Assembly (NCBI RefSeq): GCF_009741375.1
Contig: NZ_WOWP01000024.1
Coordinates: forward strand, 1-64,000
DNA from: Flavobacterium rakeshii
GTDB taxonomy: Bacteria > Bacteroidota > Bacteroidia > Flavobacteriales > Flavobacteriaceae
DNA: 64,000 bases
Direction: 5' to 3'
Shown here: piece after piece, positions 63,065 through 64,000 of the stretch
How positions within the stretch are numbered: the first letter of the stretch is position 1
Layout of the letters: every line of letters begins with the position of its first letter
Position numbers and translations under genes: made by a program
The notes under the pieces: generated by a model
Databases searched by the model: none
Told to the model about the DNA's origin: nothing
Seen by the model: only the letters and a program-made list of their open reading frames with translations

Positions 63065-63676
63065 ATGAAAAAGACCATCACACTTTGTATGTTGGCGCTC
63101 TCTTTTTGCGCTTTTTCTCAAAACAAGTCAGATCAGTATTCATTGGAAGCAGGTTATGGAGCCAGTATTCCTGTGGGACGTTTTTCTGATTATTCCCATT
63201 ATGAATTTGCATTTAGGTATATGATTGACGAAAGCTGGGGAATTAAATTTGACTTTGGGTCAGATAAATTCAGGAAAGACAATGTTCCTAATTACGGCTC
63301 AGATTATACCCGTTTTTCGGTACAGGCAGTTAACAACCTGGCAAGAACATTAAATCTTAAAAACCATAGCGACACCCGTTTCAATTTACTGGCACATGCC
63401 GGTTTGGGTTATGCCAACATCAAATCGATGAGATATCCTGCAAAAGATAATGTAGGACTTATTATGCTGGGAATTACACCTCAGGTAAGAATTACCGACT
63501 GGGTTGCCTTTCATTTAGACGCTACCTATATTATGAACTTTAGTCAGGATTATGACTTTAACGGTGAACGATATTCAAAAGAAACCGATCCGCCATCGGT
63601 AGGAAAGCTTTTAAACCTTTCTGCCGGACTTACCTTTTACTTAGGCAAAAACAAAGGCGATGCCGATTGGAGATAA
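63065..63676 (+). CDS. Outer-membrane beta-barrel protein (porin-like, OmpA N-domain-like)
   Basis: The 203-residue protein has a signal peptide ending CAFSQ and an eight-strand-like barrel with alternating residues. Characteristic strings are YSLEAGYGASIPVGRF, FAFRYMIDESWGIKFDFG, NLLAHAGLGYANI and the C-terminal LNLSAGLTFYLG. It resembles the N-terminal barrel of Flavobacterium OmpA-like proteins but has no peptidoglycan-binding C-terminal domain. The function is structural or unknown. Confidence 0.85.
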   Translation: MKKTITLCMLALSFCAFSQNKSDQYSLEAGYGASIPVGRFSDYSHYEFAFRYMIDESWGIKFDFGSDKFRKDNVPNYGSDYTRFSVQAVNNLARTLNLKNHSDTRFNLLAHAGLGYANIKSMRYPAKDNVGLIMLGITPQVRITDWVAFHLDATYIMNFSQDYDFNGERYSKETDPPSVGKLLNLSAGLTFYLGKNKGDADWR

Positions 63677-63680
63677 AATA

Positions 63681-63708
63681 AAAAAGCAGCCACCAGGCTG
63701 CTTTTTTA
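63681..63708. terminator. Bidirectional terminator
   Basis: AGCAGCC (63685-63691) pairs with GGCTGCT (63696-63702) around ACCA, with A-run before and T-run after. It serves the barrel gene and the convergent OmpA-type gene. Confidence 0.85.
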
Positions 63709-63729
63709 TTTGTATAAATTGGTTAGAAA

Positions 63730-64000
63730 TTACTGAGCCTGTTGCTTAGCATCTTCAACCATTTTTTCGTTTGCTGTAATGGCAAATTCCACACGTCTGT
63801 TTTTACTCATACCTTCTTTAGTATCGTTTGATGCAATTGGATCTGCCTCACCACGACCTACAGTATTAATACGTGCACCGCTAATACCTTTACCTACAAG
63901 GTAAGTTTTTACCGAAGCAGCTCTTTGTTCAGACAGTTTTAAGTTATACTCATCACTACCGCTACTATCCGTATAACCGAATATCTCTATATCTGTATCA
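63730..64000 (-). CDS. OmpA-family protein, C-terminal part (5' end outside the window)
   Basis: The minus strand from the window edge to a TAA at 63730-63732 encodes 89 residues of an OmpA/Pal peptidoglycan-binding domain. The strings are [40 protein letters not shown] and [11 protein letters not shown]. The conserved Asp and Arg that hold diaminopimelate are present (YTDSSGSD and NRRVEF). The protein anchors the outer membrane to peptidoglycan; the missing N-terminal part decides whether it is a porin or a lipoprotein. Confidence 0.93.
   Translation of the reverse strand, partial: DTDIEIFGYTDSSGSDEYNLKLSEQRAASVKTYLVGKGISGARINTVGRGEADPIASNDTKEGMSKNRRVEFAITANEKMVEDAKQQAQ

Noticed and set aside
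1..64000. CRISPR arrays, tRNA/rRNA genes, insertion sequences, prophage or defence islands
   Set aside because: No spaced repeats, cloverleaf-like intergenic sequence, transposase, integrase or nuclease/effector genes were seen in the gaps or frames.

Overview
The window is a chromosomal segment of a Bacteroidota bacterium, most likely a member of the Flavobacteriaceae. Signs of this are AT-rich DNA, many lipoproteins with short Cys-anchored signal peptides, SusC/SusD proteins, a type IX secretion (T9SS) C-terminal sorting domain, FecR/ECF-sigma signalling, and -7 promoter boxes of the form TAnnTTTG a short distance before many genes. I see no rRNA, tRNA, CRISPR array, insertion sequence, integrase or phage gene. 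The window looks like ordinary chromosome with a few accessory islands.

Layout. 0-3.7 kb: end of an unknown gene, an AraC regulator with the short-chain dehydrogenase (SDR) it probably controls, a Na/phosphate cotransporter and a nucleosidase. 3.7-15.2 kb: a minus-strand polysaccharide utilisation locus (DUF5004-like lipoprotein, secreted SusE/F-position protein, SusC, SusD, GH71/99-like hydrolase, SusB-type GH97) facing a divergent SusR-like membrane regulator. The two enzymes point to an alpha-glucan, possibly alpha-1,3-glucan. 15.3-22.7 kb: amino-acid permease, unknown lipoprotein, S9 peptidase, small lipoprotein, aldo/keto reductase, DUF1772 protein. 23-38.9 kb: mostly housekeeping genes (ribH, recF, murB, a glycosyltransferase, an ECF sigma factor, tonB, lipA, gapdh, a purine nucleoside phosphorylase, lpxK, a Nif3 protein, a degenerate zinc-ribbon protein, rluF). 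39.0-40.8 kb: a second AraC/SDR pair, paralogous to the first. 41-43.3 kb: folD and ffh. 43.7-49.0 kb: two secreted lipoproteins beside an ECF sigma / FecR / TonB-receptor cell-surface signalling trio. 49.1-57.3 kb: a T9SS-secreted PNGase F-like glycoamidase, a coupled operon of two SGNH hydrolases (one carrying a LysM) and an MBOAT acyltransferase, and an argS with a large insertion. 57.6-64 kb: TonB-dependent receptor, L,D-transpeptidase, fabH, an ABC ATPase, an outer-membrane barrel protein and the end of an OmpA-type protein.

The most striking observation is regulatory. The two AraC/SDR modules, nearly 39 kb apart, share a site of the form WTTGA-N5-R-YAA (read as WTTG-N7-YAA). It occurs once just before each araC start, and twice in each SDR promoter as direct repeats 21 bp apart. 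In both SDR promoters the two sites lie exactly 58 and 37 bp upstream of an identical AACTTTGTACCATAA promoter core. This looks like a duplicated regulator/target circuit with conserved geometry. Other points of interest are the LysM-SGNH/SGNH/MBOAT operon (candidate cell-wall or glycan O-acetylation), the loss of all four zinc-ribbon cysteines, the argS insertion, the PNGase F-like T9SS cargo, and a repeat lipoprotein divergent from the sigma/anti-sigma/TonB-receptor trio. All family assignments come from reading motifs by eye; no database search was run.
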